Below, in pieces: positions 1 to 9,326 of a stretch of 40,274 bases of DNA. The notes beneath the pieces were generated by a model that ran no database searches, was not told the DNA's origin, and saw only the letters and a list, made by a program, of their open reading frames with translations. The stretch lies in assembly GCA_034439915.1 (NCBI GenBank), contig JAWXBI010000144.1, forward strand, positions 1 through 40,274, given 5' to 3'. This DNA is from JADJLQ01 sp034439915 (GTDB lineage: Bacteria > Bacteroidota > Bacteroidia > Chitinophagales > Saprospiraceae). Position numbers and translations under genes: made by a program. Numbering within the stretch: the stretch's first letter is position 1; every line of letters begins with the position of its first letter.

Positions 1-38
1 GAGACATAGTATTTGTTACAACCCCAATCTGATTTTTT

Positions 39-96
39 CGTCGCTCGCTTTGCTCGTTATGGTCATAGCGCTGCGCTATCGTCGCTCGCTTTGCTC
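39..96. repeat. Short direct repeat flanking a small palindrome
   Basis: A 17-base sequence, CGTCGCTCGCTTTGCTC, occurs at 39-55 and again at 80-96. Between the copies, at 65-79, lies a perfect 7-base inverted repeat, ATAGCGC and GCGCTAT, with one central base. The surrounding sequence is rich in CGCT and TTGCT runs. It lies outside any convincing gene, upstream of the amidohydrolase that begins at 205. It may be a dispersed repeat or the tail of something outside the window. I see no function for it, and no clear promoter box in the rest of 1-204. Confidence 0.6.
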
Positions 97-204
97 ACCG
101 CTTGCTTCTCTCGCTGTGGGTAATAGGACAAATTAGAATTGCCTTGACACTAGATTCATTTTGAAACAATACCGATATGTATCATATATTGATTAAATTT
201 ATAT

Positions 205-3200
205 ATGAAAAGAGCGCTATTGGCATTGACCGTGGTTCAAATGCTTTTTAATCTTCAGGCACAGGAATCCTTTCCCAAGAATGACATTGATTTTATAAAA
301 AAGGAATGTTATGCCTTTACCAACGCCACCCTGATCAGGGACGCCGCCCAACCTCCCCTCACGAATGCCACACTCATCATCCGAAAAGGGAAAATTGAAT
401 CAATAGGCCAGAACCAACCGGTCCCGGCAGATGCAGTCAAAATTGATTGCAAAGGGAAATTTATCTATCCATCATTTATTGATATTTATTCCGATTATGG
501 CACGCCAGCTGTTCCAATGCCTTCTGGCAGAGGGTTTGGAGGCCCTGCCCAAATGAATAACGAGGCAAAGTATCCAGCCGGATGGAATGCAGCCATTAAG
601 CCCGAAAACGAAGCTGCTAAAGTATTTCAGGTAAATGAAGCAAGGGCGAAAGAATACCGCAACAATGGTTTTGGAGTAGTCAATACGCACATTGCAGACG
701 GGATTGTAAGAGGCAGCAGCGCATTGGTTAGTTTGGCCAATATAAATGAAAACCTGGCGATGATCCGGCAACGGGGTAGCTCGCATTTTTCCTTTTCTAA
801 AGGCAGCTCTACCCAGGATTATCCGGGTTCATTAATGGGTTCGATTGCATTGATCCGTCAGACCTTCCTGGATGCCAAATGGTACGCCACTAAACCGGTG
901 ACTGAAGGAATAAATTTATCGCTGGAAGCTTTTAACGGGTTACAACAATTGCCCATGATCTTTGAGGGCAATGACAAGTGGAACGATCTGAGGGCCCTCA
1001 AGATTGGAAAGGAATTTGGACTTCAGTTTATTGTATTGGCAGGCACCAATGAGTATCAAAGAATTGAAGAATTAAAAAACACGGCTGCTAAATTCATAGT
1101 ACCCTTAAATTTTCCGAGCGGACAGGAAGTGGAGGATCCTAATGATGCCAGACTAGTTGTTTTATCCGATCTTAAACATTGGGAAATGGCCCCTTCCAAC
1201 CCCGGAAGCCTGGAAAAAGCCGGGCTCCCGTTTGCCTTGACGATGTATGGGATACGGGAATCTTCCGCTTTTTTGCCTAATCTCAATAAGGCGATACAAA
1301 ACGGATTGACCGAAACAAAAGCACTGGATGCACTTACCAGAGAACCCGCTAATTTTTTGGGGATCTATGATCTGGTGGGTTCTCTTGAGGTTGGCAAACT
1401 GGCCAATTTTATTATTACTTCAGGACCTCTGTTTAAAGAAAAAACAACACTTGTTCAAAACTGGGTTCAGGGAATCGGTTACACTATAAAAGCGGACGAG
1501 TGGGCACCCCAAAATGGAGAATATACGCTGACCATCAATAACGATACGTATAAGTTGAACATTTCCGGGGATAATCCAACCCGCCCTTCTGTTTCCATAA
1601 TTGGAAAAGACACCCTCAAGGCGGACCTTAAAGTCAATGGTAAACTGGTAAACCTTTCCTTTAGTTTTAAACAGGATAGCACTAAAATTACCCGTTTAAG
1701 TGGAATCGTTTTAGGGAATAGCTGGAGTGGGACCGGCCAACTTGCCAATGGTGATTGGGCGAGATGGGCGATTCAAAAAAATGATGGAGAATTTTCGAAA
1801 GCGGTGACGGAACGAAAAGAAACGACCAGAAAAACCGCGGAAACTGGAAAGGTGATGTACCCCTGGCAGGGCTTCGGATGGACTGAACCCCCTGTGGCGC
1901 AAGACTTGCTTATTAAAAATGCAACGGTCTGGACCAGTGAAAAGGAAGGCATTCTAAAAAGTACCGATGTATTGGTTCAGAATGGGAAGATTGCCAGAAT
2001 CGGTAAGAATCTTTCTGCATCCGGTGCCAAAATAATAGACGCGTCCGGACTGCACTTAACTGCAGGAATCATAGATGAACATAGTCATATCGCAGCTACC
2101 GGAGGGATTAATGAGTGCACCCAATCTGTTACCGCTGAAGTCAGAATAGCCGACGTAATCAACCCGGACGATATTAATATTTACAGACAACTCAGCGGAG
2201 GGGTCACCGCGTCTCACATTTTACATGGCAGTTGTAATGCTATCGGTGGACAAACCCAATTGATTAAATTAAGATGGGGCAAAAGCGCTGAAGAACTGAA
2301 GTTTGCAGGTTGGGATGGATTTATAAAATTTGCATTGGGGGAGAATGTCAAACGAACCAGCAATACTCAAAACAATCGGTATCCGGATACCCGCATGGGT
2401 GTCGAACAAGTGTTGGATGATGCGTTTTTAAGAACCAAACAATACCAGGAGGCCGGCGAGGGCAAAAGAAAGGATCTGGAACTGGAAGCCCTTCTTGAAA
2501 TCATTAATCAAAAAAGGTTTATAACCTGCCATTCGTATATAGCCAGTGAAATTCTGTCTCTGATGAAAGTGGCTGAGAAGTACAATTTTAAGGTAAATAC
2601 GTTTACCCATATCCTGGAAGGATACAAAGTAGCCGATAAAATGAAACAACATGGAGCAGCAGCATCCAGTTTTTCTGACTGGTGGGCTTATAAAATGGAG
2701 GTACAGGATGCCATTCCACAAAGCCCTTATATCATGGATAAAGTAGGGTTGAATGTCGCCATCAACAGCGATGATGCGGAAATGGCCAGACGGTTAAATC
2801 AGGAAGCCGCCAAAAGTGTTAAGTACGCCGGTATGAAAGAAGAAGACGCGCTCAATATGGTCACCATCAATCCAGCAAACATGCTTCATGTGGGTAATAA
2901 AACAGGCAGTATTAAAGTAGGAAAGGATGCCGATATCGTTTTATGGAATGAACATCCATTGAGCATTTATGCCAGGGCAGAAAAAACAATTGTCGACGGT
3001 GTTGTTTATTTTGACCGCGCAAAGGATGCAGAAAAACAACAAGAAATAAATAAAGAAAAAAGCCGGTTGATCCAGAAAATGATATCCGCGAAAAAAGGCG
3101 GGGAACGTATGGAACCTGCCCTCCCTGCGTTTCAGGAGGAAGATGAGTGTGAAATGGACCATGCCCATGGAAAAGGGCTGTGGCACCGGCTTGAACAAAG

Positions 3201-3234
3201 AATAGTAGAATCCATTCAAACTCAAAATGATTAA
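205..3234 (+). CDS. Exported double-domain amidohydrolase-family protein
   Basis: This 1009-residue protein has a signal peptide (residues 1-20, ending in Gln-Ala-Gln) and two amidohydrolase-like halves in tandem. The C-terminal half (about 565-985) keeps the metal centre of the imidazolonepropionase/prolidase-like group: His626-Ser-His628, His776, His802 and Asp856 in INSDD. The N-terminal half has the same fold signatures (entry strand FIYPSFIDIYSDYG, closing segment GSLEVGKLANFIITSG), but the HxH position reads Tyr95-Ser-Asp97, so it probably binds no metal. The C-terminus ends with a Cys/His-containing tail, CEMDHAHGKGLWH. The substrate is unknown; a periplasmic hydrolase of cyclic amides or peptides is plausible. 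The stop is two bases before the next gene, which encodes a related protein, so the two are very likely co-transcribed. Confidence 0.85.
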   Translation: MKRALLALTVVQMLFNLQAQESFPKNDIDFIKKECYAFTNATLIRDAAQPPLTNATLIIRKGKIESIGQNQPVPADAVKIDCKGKFIYPSFIDIYSDYGTPAVPMPSGRGFGGPAQMNNEAKYPAGWNAAIKPENEAAKVFQVNEARAKEYRNNGFGVVNTHIADGIVRGSSALVSLANINENLAMIRQRGSSHFSFSKGSSTQDYPGSLMGSIALIRQTFLDAKWYATKPVTEGINLSLEAFNGLQQLPMIFEGNDKWNDLRALKIGKEFGLQFIVLAGTNEYQRIEELKNTAAKFIVPLNFPSGQEVEDPNDARLVVLSDLKHWEMAPSNPGSLEKAGLPFALTMYGIRESSAFLPNLNKAIQNGLTETKALDALTREPANFLGIYDLVGSLEVGKLANFIITSGPLFKEKTTLVQNWVQGIGYTIKADEWAPQNGEYTLTINNDTYKLNISGDNPTRPSVSIIGKDTLKADLKVNGKLVNLSFSFKQDSTKITRLSGIVLGNSWSGTGQLANGDWARWAIQKNDGEFSKAVTERKETTRKTAETGKVMYPWQGFGWTEPPVAQDLLIKNATVWTSEKEGILKSTDVLVQNGKIARIGKNLSASGAKIIDASGLHLTAGIIDEHSHIAATGGINECTQSVTAEVRIADVINPDDINIYRQLSGGVTASHILHGSCNAIGGQTQLIKLRWGKSAEELKFAGWDGFIKFALGENVKRTSNTQNNRYPDTRMGVEQVLDDAFLRTKQYQEAGEGKRKDLELEALLEIINQKRFITCHSYIASEILSLMKVAEKYNFKVNTFTHILEGYKVADKMKQHGAAASSFSDWWAYKMEVQDAIPQSPYIMDKVGLNVAINSDDAEMARRLNQEAAKSVKYAGMKEEDALNMVTINPANMLHVGNKTGSIKVGKDADIVLWNEHPLSIYARAEKTIVDGVVYFDRAKDAEKQQEINKEKSRLIQKMISAKKGGERMEPALPAFQEEDECEMDHAHGKGLWHRLEQRIVESIQTQND

Positions 3235-3236
3235 CC

Positions 3237-4565
3237 ATGAACAAACGATATCAACCCATTCTAAAGTTCATCCTTTTTATAACTTGTTTGTCGCCGGTTT
3301 GGTCAGCAAAGGCACAAGAAACCATTTATCCGGTATCGAACCACCAGGGCACCGTGGCCATTACCGGAGCAACCATCCATATCGGAAATGGAAAAGTGAT
3401 TGATAAGGGTACCCTGGTCATAAGGAATACAAAAATTGAAGCAGTAGGCGCTTCTGTGGCAATACCCGGAGGAAGTCGGGTGATCCCGGCTAATGGCGCT
3501 CATGTGTACCCCGGAATAATTGCATCCGGTACCAATCTTGGATTGTCTGAAATATCCAGTGTCCGGGCTTTATCTGATTTTTCCGAAATCGGGGACTATA
3601 ACCCCAGTGTAAAAGTAATTACGGCATACAATGCAGAATCCAGGGTCATACCAACCGTGCGCAGTAATGGAGTCCTCTTGGCTCATATCACGCCAAGAGG
3701 AGGTACGATCAGCGGCACCAGCAGTATCGTACAACTCGACGCCTGGAATTGGCAGGATGCGGTATACAAATTAAACAATGGAATTCACCTCAACCTACCT
3801 GCCATGATAAACCGTCCCAGGCCTTTTGCCGCCTTACAAGGACTTAACCAGGGACCACCTGCGGATGCCATTAAAACAGCATTGCTTAAAGTGGATGAAA
3901 TCAGAAATTTTTTAAGAGAGGCTCAGGCGTATGCAGTTAAACCTGAACCCACCAATTTGAAATATGAAGCAGTCAAAGGATTGTTCGACCGGACCCAAAA
4001 ATTATTTATTCATTGTGACCTGGTCAAGGAAATTATGATAGCCCTGGATATTAAAAAGGAATTTAATCTGGAGGTGGTCATTGTAGGTGGCAGTGACAGT
4101 TGGATGGTGGCCAATTTGCTTAAAGAACAGGGAGTTCCCGTGATCCTGAGTGAACCCCATACACTACCTTCGACTGCAGACGATGCCGTAGATCAACCTT
4201 ACAAAACGGGATACCAGCTAAAACAAGCCGGAGTATTGTTTTCAATAAGCCTGGATGCCAACGATGGGTATTGGCAACAAAGATGCCTCCCGTTTCAGGC
4301 CGGCACCATGGCTGCTTATGGACTGTCCAAAGAAGAAGCACTGCAGGCGATAACGCTGGATGCAGCCACTATACTGGGCATTGATAAAATCACCGGCAGC
4401 CTGGAAGTGGGTAAAGATGCCAATGTAGTAATCAGTCAGGGAGACATCCTGGATATGAAAAGCAGTAAGGTTACCCATGCCTTTATCCAGGGAAGGGCGA
4501 TTGACCTGAACAATAAACACAGCCAGCTGTTTGAAAAATATAAATTTAAATACGGTATTAAATAA
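3237..4565 (+). CDS. Exported amidohydrolase-like protein lacking the HxH motif
   Basis: The 442-residue product begins with a signal peptide (about 1-27, ending in AKAQ). It has the N-terminal composite strand domain (TIHIGNGKVIDKGTLVIRN), the barrel, and the closing motif ITGSLEVGKDANVVISQG of amidohydrolases. Where active enzymes carry HxH after the PG(I/L)ID entry, it reads YPGIIASGTNLGLSE, with no histidines. An Asp in ISLDANDG could match the late aspartate. It is therefore probably a non-catalytic or chemically altered relative. It begins two bases after the larger double-domain protein, and a joint complex in the periplasm is a reasonable inference. Its stop is separated from the convergent acyltransferase gene by a single base, so no room exists for a terminator between them. 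Confidence 0.82.
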   Translation: MNKRYQPILKFILFITCLSPVWSAKAQETIYPVSNHQGTVAITGATIHIGNGKVIDKGTLVIRNTKIEAVGASVAIPGGSRVIPANGAHVYPGIIASGTNLGLSEISSVRALSDFSEIGDYNPSVKVITAYNAESRVIPTVRSNGVLLAHITPRGGTISGTSSIVQLDAWNWQDAVYKLNNGIHLNLPAMINRPRPFAALQGLNQGPPADAIKTALLKVDEIRNFLREAQAYAVKPEPTNLKYEAVKGLFDRTQKLFIHCDLVKEIMIALDIKKEFNLEVVIVGGSDSWMVANLLKEQGVPVILSEPHTLPSTADDAVDQPYKTGYQLKQAGVLFSISLDANDGYWQQRCLPFQAGTMAAYGLSKEEALQAITLDAATILGIDKITGSLEVGKDANVVISQGDILDMKSSKVTHAFIQGRAIDLNNKHSQLFEKYKFKYGIK

Positions 4566-4566
4566 T

Positions 4567-5340
4567 TTACACTTTTAAGGTGTCCACGGCCCGGTCGATG
4601 ACCTCCCTGGGTACAGGTACTAAGCTGAGCTTTTCATCTATCCAGGTTTGGCACTCCTGCATCAATACGATTGGATCCTCATTTTGATACGCATGGTCAG
4701 GGAAGTGTACATCCACTTTCGTTTTCCATTTGCCGAATTGTTTAATAAAATGAGTGAGAAGGGAATCCCCGGGAATCCAGAAGTCCAAGGCAGGCTGGTG
4801 GTAGACCATGGCTAAAGGGATTATAGGAATTTTTTCCTCTACTGCTATTTCGAATGCCCCTTTTTTGAACTCTTTGGTAAGTTGTAATACACTCGTAGTC
4901 CCTTCCGGGCATAAAAAAATACTTAAGTTTTGACGGAGTTTTTGCCGCATAGCTTCTTTTACCTTATTCCTGCTCGTTTTATCGTGTCGCTGGACGAATA
5001 AGATGCCGGTTTCTTCTGACGCGAGACCGATCAGCGGATAACGCTCAATTTCGGCTTTCCCAATGGGCAAAAAATGATAATAGTGGAGCGCCAGTATAGG
5101 ATCAGAAAAACACCGGTGATTTGAAATGTATATCGCAGGTTGTATTTCCCCGAAATGTCCGAACCGGGTGATCTGGTATCCCAGGATCTTACCCATGATT
5201 TTAATACAGATTTTTCTGAACCTGAATGCCCGATGGATGTTCCGGCCCAGGATCAGTGCAGAAATAAGATACGCAGATAAAAAAACCAGGATTAATAGAA
5301 CTAATAATATAATTCGCAGCCAGGCCAGAAGATATTTCAT
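4567..5340 (-). CDS. plsC: 1-acyl-sn-glycerol-3-phosphate acyltransferase family protein
   Basis: The 257-residue protein is a membrane-anchored PlsC-type acyltransferase, expected to transfer an acyl chain to lysophosphatidic acid or a related lysolipid at the inner membrane. A hydrophobic segment spans about residues 8-32. The catalytic HX4D motif is His75-Arg-Cys-Phe-Ser-Asp80, followed by the FVQRHDKTSR block and the glycerol-phosphate binding motif PEGTTS (145-150). The length is normal. It starts 35 bases after the pdhC stop on the same strand, so the two probably form an operon. Family members also act on ornithine lipids or other lysolipids, so the exact substrate is uncertain. Confidence 0.85.
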   Translation of the reverse strand: MKYLLAWLRIILLVLLILVFLSAYLISALILGRNIHRAFRFRKICIKIMGKILGYQITRFGHFGEIQPAIYISNHRCFSDPILALHYYHFLPIGKAEIERYPLIGLASEETGILFVQRHDKTSRNKVKEAMRQKLRQNLSIFLCPEGTTSVLQLTKEFKKGAFEIAVEEKIPIIPLAMVYHQPALDFWIPGDSLLTHFIKQFGKWKTKVDVHFPDHAYQNEDPIVLMQECQTWIDEKLSLVPVPREVIDRAVDTLKV

Positions 5341-5375
5341 TTAATGGTTGCGGATTACAGTCAACGTGTTATAAA

Positions 5376-6674
5376 TCAAACCAACATACGAACAGGTTCT
5401 TCCAAAAGATTTTTTAAAGTTTGTAAAAACTGCGCTCCACTGGCCCCGTCTACCACCCGGTGGTCACAGGATAAAGTGACTTTCATAATATGGGCAATTT
5501 CTATTTTTCCATCCTTTATGATGGGCTTTTCAACAATTCCACCTACGGCGAGGATGCAGGAATCAGGTGGGTTGATGATCGCGGTAAATTCATCTACGCC
5601 AAACATACCCAAATTGGAAATGGTAAACGTATTGCCCTGCATTTCATCGGGCTGGAGTTTACGTTCTTTAGCTCGTTGGGCAAGGTATTGTACTTCGGCA
5701 TTGATTTGGGTAAGCGTCTTGATGTCCGCAAATTTTACCACGGGAACCAGGAGGCCTTCCGGGACTGCTACGGCAACGCCGATATGAATTTGATGATTTT
5801 CACGAATAACATCCTGAATCCAGGATGAATTAAGCATCGGATGTTTCCTTAATGCCAGAGCTGTCGCCTTTACGACCAGATCATTAAAAGAAAGTTTAGA
5901 AGGTGCAATGGTATTCATGGCTGCTCGGGCACTTACTGCCTTGGTCATATCTATCGCCATCGTCACATAAAAATGTGGAGCTGTAAACATACTCTCACTC
6001 AGCCGGCGGGCAATAGTTTTCCTCATCATACTGAGTGGCTTATCCTCATAGGATGCTCCATTGTTTTCTATACCTAAAGCCGGGGAAGAAGGTGCTGTTT
6101 TGGACGCAGTCGACGGTGCAGTCGTTTTATGTTGGACAGCGGCTTGGACATCCCTCTTTACAATCCGGCCGCTATCACCGGTACCTACCATTTTATTTAA
6201 ATCAATTCCTTCTTCACGGGCAATAGCTTTTGCCAATGGTGAAGCCTTGACCCAACTATCCTGCACACTAGCAGGAGGTTCAGTGGTTTCAGCAGAATCA
6301 AGAGCCGGCGTTGCGGTTGCCCCCGAAGTTTGAACAGCCGGTGAATTGGATTCTGCATTTGATGGGGTGGTTTCCGGGCTTGCTGCAGGGGCTGGCGCAC
6401 CCGACCCTGATGCCTCCAGGGCTGTCTTATAATCCTCTCCCTTTTTTCCTATAACCGCTAAAATTGAATTTACCGCTATGGTACCTTTCTCAACGCCGAT
6501 GTATAATAGATTGCCGTCGTAAAAACTCTCCAGATCCATAGTTGCTTTATCGGTTTCCACTTCGGCCAGGACATCCCCAACCTTGACATCGTCGCCTACT
6601 TTTTTATGCCATACCAGTATGTTTCCTTCTTCCATCGTATCACTCATACGGGGCATTCTGATTACTTCAGCCAT
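5376..6674 (-). CDS. pdhC: Dihydrolipoamide acetyltransferase (E2 of pyruvate dehydrogenase)
   Basis: E2 transfers the acetyl group from the lipoyl arm to coenzyme A in the pyruvate dehydrogenase complex. From the chosen ATG the protein has 432 residues: one lipoyl domain with Lys43 in ETDKA; an Ala/Pro/Thr-rich linker (about 85-145); an E3/E1-binding domain with SPLAKAIAREEGIDL and GTGDSGRIVKRDV; and a catalytic domain ending with His405-Arg-Val-Val-Asp409-Gly. An upstream in-frame GTG at 6716 would add 14 residues, but MAEVIRMPRMSDTMEEG is the usual family N-terminus. E1 and E3 genes are not adjacent. A box TATCTTTA (6694-6701, minus strand) could be its -7 promoter element. The acetyl preference is inferred from family similarity. 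Confidence 0.9.
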   Translation of the reverse strand: MAEVIRMPRMSDTMEEGNILVWHKKVGDDVKVGDVLAEVETDKATMDLESFYDGNLLYIGVEKGTIAVNSILAVIGKKGEDYKTALEASGSGAPAPAASPETTPSNAESNSPAVQTSGATATPALDSAETTEPPASVQDSWVKASPLAKAIAREEGIDLNKMVGTGDSGRIVKRDVQAAVQHKTTAPSTASKTAPSSPALGIENNGASYEDKPLSMMRKTIARRLSESMFTAPHFYVTMAIDMTKAVSARAAMNTIAPSKLSFNDLVVKATALALRKHPMLNSSWIQDVIRENHQIHIGVAVAVPEGLLVPVVKFADIKTLTQINAEVQYLAQRAKERKLQPDEMQGNTFTISNLGMFGVDEFTAIINPPDSCILAVGGIVEKPIIKDGKIEIAHIMKVTLSCDHRVVDGASGAQFLQTLKNLLEEPVRMLV

Positions 6675-6776
6675 TTTGTAACTATTTGAGGCGTAAAGAT
6701 AGCTGGGAGTTTGCACTTTTCGAATATCATCTCCTCAGGTCCAGGTAAATTGCCATGCGTTCTATTCTGGACATGG

Positions 6777-6810
6777 TTTGAATCTGGAATGATATTAATT
6801 TATAAATTTG
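6777..6810 (+). promoter_or_regulatory. Bacteroidota-type promoter for recR
   Basis: TTTG at 6777-6780 is followed, 22 bases later, by TAAATTTG at 6803-6810, matching the Bacteroidota -33/-7 pattern TTTG and TAnnTTTG. The recR ATG is 20 bases downstream of the -7 box, leaving a short leader. Confidence 0.55.
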
Positions 6811-6830
6811 TGATTCCAAGCAGCTAATAC

Positions 6831-7451
6831 ATGAAATTTTCATCCAAACTATTAGAAGAAGTGATGCTGGCTTTTCATTCCCTCCCCGGGGTGGGCAAAA
6901 AATCTGCTTTGCGGATGGCCCTTCATATCATGAAAAAAGACCCTGAATACTCAAAAAAATTTTCAGAAGCGATCTGGCATGCCAGAAGCCATGTCAAAAC
7001 TTGTATACAATGTTTCAATTTTGCCGATGAAGAATTGTGTTCAATTTGTACCAGCCCCCGCAGGGATATCAGGACCATTTGTATCGTAGAAAGTACCCGG
7101 GATGTCATGGCTATTGAGGATACCAACCAGTATCAGGGATTGTACCACGTGCTGGGTGGGGTCTTGTCCCCTATTGACGGGATCGGACCGGCACAGCTTC
7201 AAATAGATCCATTAATCAGCCGATTGGGCAACGGCAATGTAAAAGAGTTGATCATGGCCATTAATCCCACTATAGAAGGGGAAACGACCATTTATTATCT
7301 CACCAAACTTATCCAATCTTTTCATATTCCGGTATCGGTCATTGCCAGAGGCGTTTCATTTGGTGGTGAACTGGAATATGCCGATGAGATGACCTTAGGC
7401 CGGTCCATTCTTGCCCGTACCCCTTACCAGCTAAAACTCGGTGGAGGTTAG
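6831..7451 (+). CDS. recR: Recombination mediator protein RecR
   Basis: RecR works with RecO (and RecF) to load RecA onto gapped DNA. The 206-residue length is normal. It shows the helix-hairpin-helix segment LPGVGKKSALRMA (18-30), a four-cysteine zinc site at Cys58, Cys61, Cys70 and Cys73, and a Toprim domain beginning ICIVESTRDVMAIE and continuing YHVLGGVLSPIDGIGP. The C-terminal Walker-B-like region, with ARGVSFGGELEYADEMTL, is also typical. The next gene's ATG follows the stop codon directly, and its ribosome-binding sequence GGAGG lies inside the end of recR, which suggests coupled translation with the glycosyltransferase. Confidence 0.96.
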   Translation: MKFSSKLLEEVMLAFHSLPGVGKKSALRMALHIMKKDPEYSKKFSEAIWHARSHVKTCIQCFNFADEELCSICTSPRRDIRTICIVESTRDVMAIEDTNQYQGLYHVLGGVLSPIDGIGPAQLQIDPLISRLGNGNVKELIMAINPTIEGETTIYYLTKLIQSFHIPVSVIARGVSFGGELEYADEMTLGRSILARTPYQLKLGGG

Positions 7452-9326
7452 ATGGATCTCACCGTCATTATACTGAATTTTAATGTCAGGTATCTTTTAG
7501 AATCGTGTCTGGAATCCGTCTTCACGGCGATCGCTTCTATCCCTTCCGAAGTCATAGTGGTTGACAATGCTTCCACCGATGAATCGGTGGCCATGGTCCA
7601 AACCCGGTTTCCTCAGGTTATCCTTTTGACCAATTCAGAAAATCTGGGATTTGCAAAGGCCAACAACCAAGCTATACGCAGGGCCAGGGGACGAAAGATT
7701 TTGATACTAAATCCCGACACCCTGGTCAATAAACAAGCTATAGTCTCCGGGTCTGAATACCTGGATCGTTATGACCGGGTAGCGGCTGTAGGAGTAAAGA
7801 TGACGGATGGCAATGGTAATTTTCTGAAAGAATCCAAAAGAGGATTTCCTACCATGTGGTCGTCCTGGTGGAAACTTACCGGGATAAGTCGCTGGTTTCC
7901 TACCCACAACCAACTCAATCACTATTATCTGGGACACCTCGATAAAAACGGTACCCACGAAGTAGAAGTGTTGACCGGTGCTTTTTTGATGGTTAAGAAA
8001 AACATCCTTGACCAGTTAGGGGGATTTGATGAAGGTTATTTTATGTATGGGGAAGATATTGATTTATCACATCGGATCAGGCAGTTGGGCTACCAACTGG
8101 TCTATTTAGGTAGTGCATCCATCACCCATCTCAAAGGGAGGAGCTCAAACGCACATTCCATTCAGCATGTCCGTAATTTTTACCAGGCCATGCTGGTCTT
8201 TGTAAAAAAATATTATACCCATCCGGGTACTAAATGGTTAATGACAATAAGTATCTGGCTGGCTGGGATATTTTCATGGGTGAAAAGAAAAATATTTTTC
8301 CATTTCCTTCCTTTGACCGACCTGATACTGATTACAGGGACCATTTATCTGATACAACTAATTTGGTCCAGGTACTGGTTTGGTGATCCGGATTATTTTT
8401 ATCACCCTGCCTTTTTTTGGAATGCTTTGGGATATTTAATCATTTGGTCCGTTTCGTTGTTTTCCGCAGGGGCTTACCGAATTCAACGGTCATCACCGGG
8501 TTTTATAGGTTTTCAGGCAATAATTTCAGGTACCCTGGTTATTCTGTTGCTTTATAGCCTGCTGCCCGAAACCTGGCGAACGTCAAGGGCAATAATTCTG
8601 TTAAGTGGTTTTATTTTAGCTGCAATTATCCCGTTGAGCAGGACCTTACTCAAACCACAAGAATTTGGATACCGGGCTTTATTATTTGGCGATGAGATGG
8701 CTGAAAAAAAATTAAATGGTCTTTTCAGGAGACTGAGCTTAAAAAATTTTTTTGCTTATATATCGAGACTGGATCCCGGTAATCAGACTATTCCCTTGGA
8801 AAATAAACGGGCCAAATTGTTTGAAACCGTAACTAACCAAAATATCACCCATATCCTCTTAGCCCGTACTCCGGAATGGAAGCATACTTTATTAAACCTG
8901 ACCCGCTCCCGGATTGGCAATGTAATTTATATGCTGGAAGACCAGGACACAAATAATTTTACTAACCCAGGTCCAATACCCGGTCTGACGGAAGTCACTA
9001 TCCGGTTAAATATTCCGGTATATAAATTAAGTAAATTAATAGTAAATGTTTTTTGTTCCCTGCTGATTTTGCCCTGGGCTTGGGTATTGCCTGAAATCCG
9101 GCATAATTTTATCCAATTGGTTACCGGTAAAAAACAATGGGTTTCCTATCAAACCCCTGCTGATCCGGCTTTGCCCATGCAAAAAGACGGCCTTTGGCAG
9201 CCCGCAAACCATTTTGGATCGCAACCTGATTTTTCCTTTGAGGTAAATTTTGAGTATGCACAACATTATAACCCCATGAAGGATATCAGGATAATATTGA
9301 GTAAATTGTTTAAAATAAGTGAATGA
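7452..9326 (+). CDS. GT2 glycosyltransferase fused to a decayed sugar-phosphate transferase module
   Basis: Residues 1-250 form a family-2 glycosyltransferase resembling rhamnosyltransferases: nucleotide-binding VVDNASTDES (37-45), NPDT (87-90), an acceptor region TGAFLMVKK (175-183) and GED (200-202) before IDLSHRIRQLGY. Residues about 285-400 contain about four membrane segments. A Rossmann-like segment follows (YRALLFGDEMAEKK, about 407-420, to about 500). The end resembles the start and finish of polyprenyl-phosphate sugar-1-phosphate transferases: VYKLSKLIVNVFCSLLILP (about 523-541), GLWQ (580-583) and YAQHYNPMKDIRIILSK (602-618). The middle part, which should carry the catalytic residues, is missing. 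It probably makes a cell-surface glycan. The gene is tied to its neighbours by zero spacing after recR and an ATGA overlap with the next gene. Confidence 0.8.
   Translation: MDLTVIILNFNVRYLLESCLESVFTAIASIPSEVIVVDNASTDESVAMVQTRFPQVILLTNSENLGFAKANNQAIRRARGRKILILNPDTLVNKQAIVSGSEYLDRYDRVAAVGVKMTDGNGNFLKESKRGFPTMWSSWWKLTGISRWFPTHNQLNHYYLGHLDKNGTHEVEVLTGAFLMVKKNILDQLGGFDEGYFMYGEDIDLSHRIRQLGYQLVYLGSASITHLKGRSSNAHSIQHVRNFYQAMLVFVKKYYTHPGTKWLMTISIWLAGIFSWVKRKIFFHFLPLTDLILITGTIYLIQLIWSRYWFGDPDYFYHPAFFWNALGYLIIWSVSLFSAGAYRIQRSSPGFIGFQAIISGTLVILLLYSLLPETWRTSRAIILLSGFILAAIIPLSRTLLKPQEFGYRALLFGDEMAEKKLNGLFRRLSLKNFFAYISRLDPGNQTIPLENKRAKLFETVTNQNITHILLARTPEWKHTLLNLTRSRIGNVIYMLEDQDTNNFTNPGPIPGLTEVTIRLNIPVYKLSKLIVNVFCSLLILPWAWVLPEIRHNFIQLVTGKKQWVSYQTPADPALPMQKDGLWQPANHFGSQPDFSFEVNFEYAQHYNPMKDIRIILSKLFKISE

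Noticed and set aside
5344..5787. Plus-strand reading frame opposite pdhC
   Set aside because: It lies antisense to the well-supported E2 gene and has no recognisable protein features.
7452..9326. Assembly chimera as the cause of the GT2-transferase fusion
   Set aside because: The frame is continuous, base use is even, and both ends are tightly coupled to neighbours (zero spacing after recR, ATGA overlap with the next gene).
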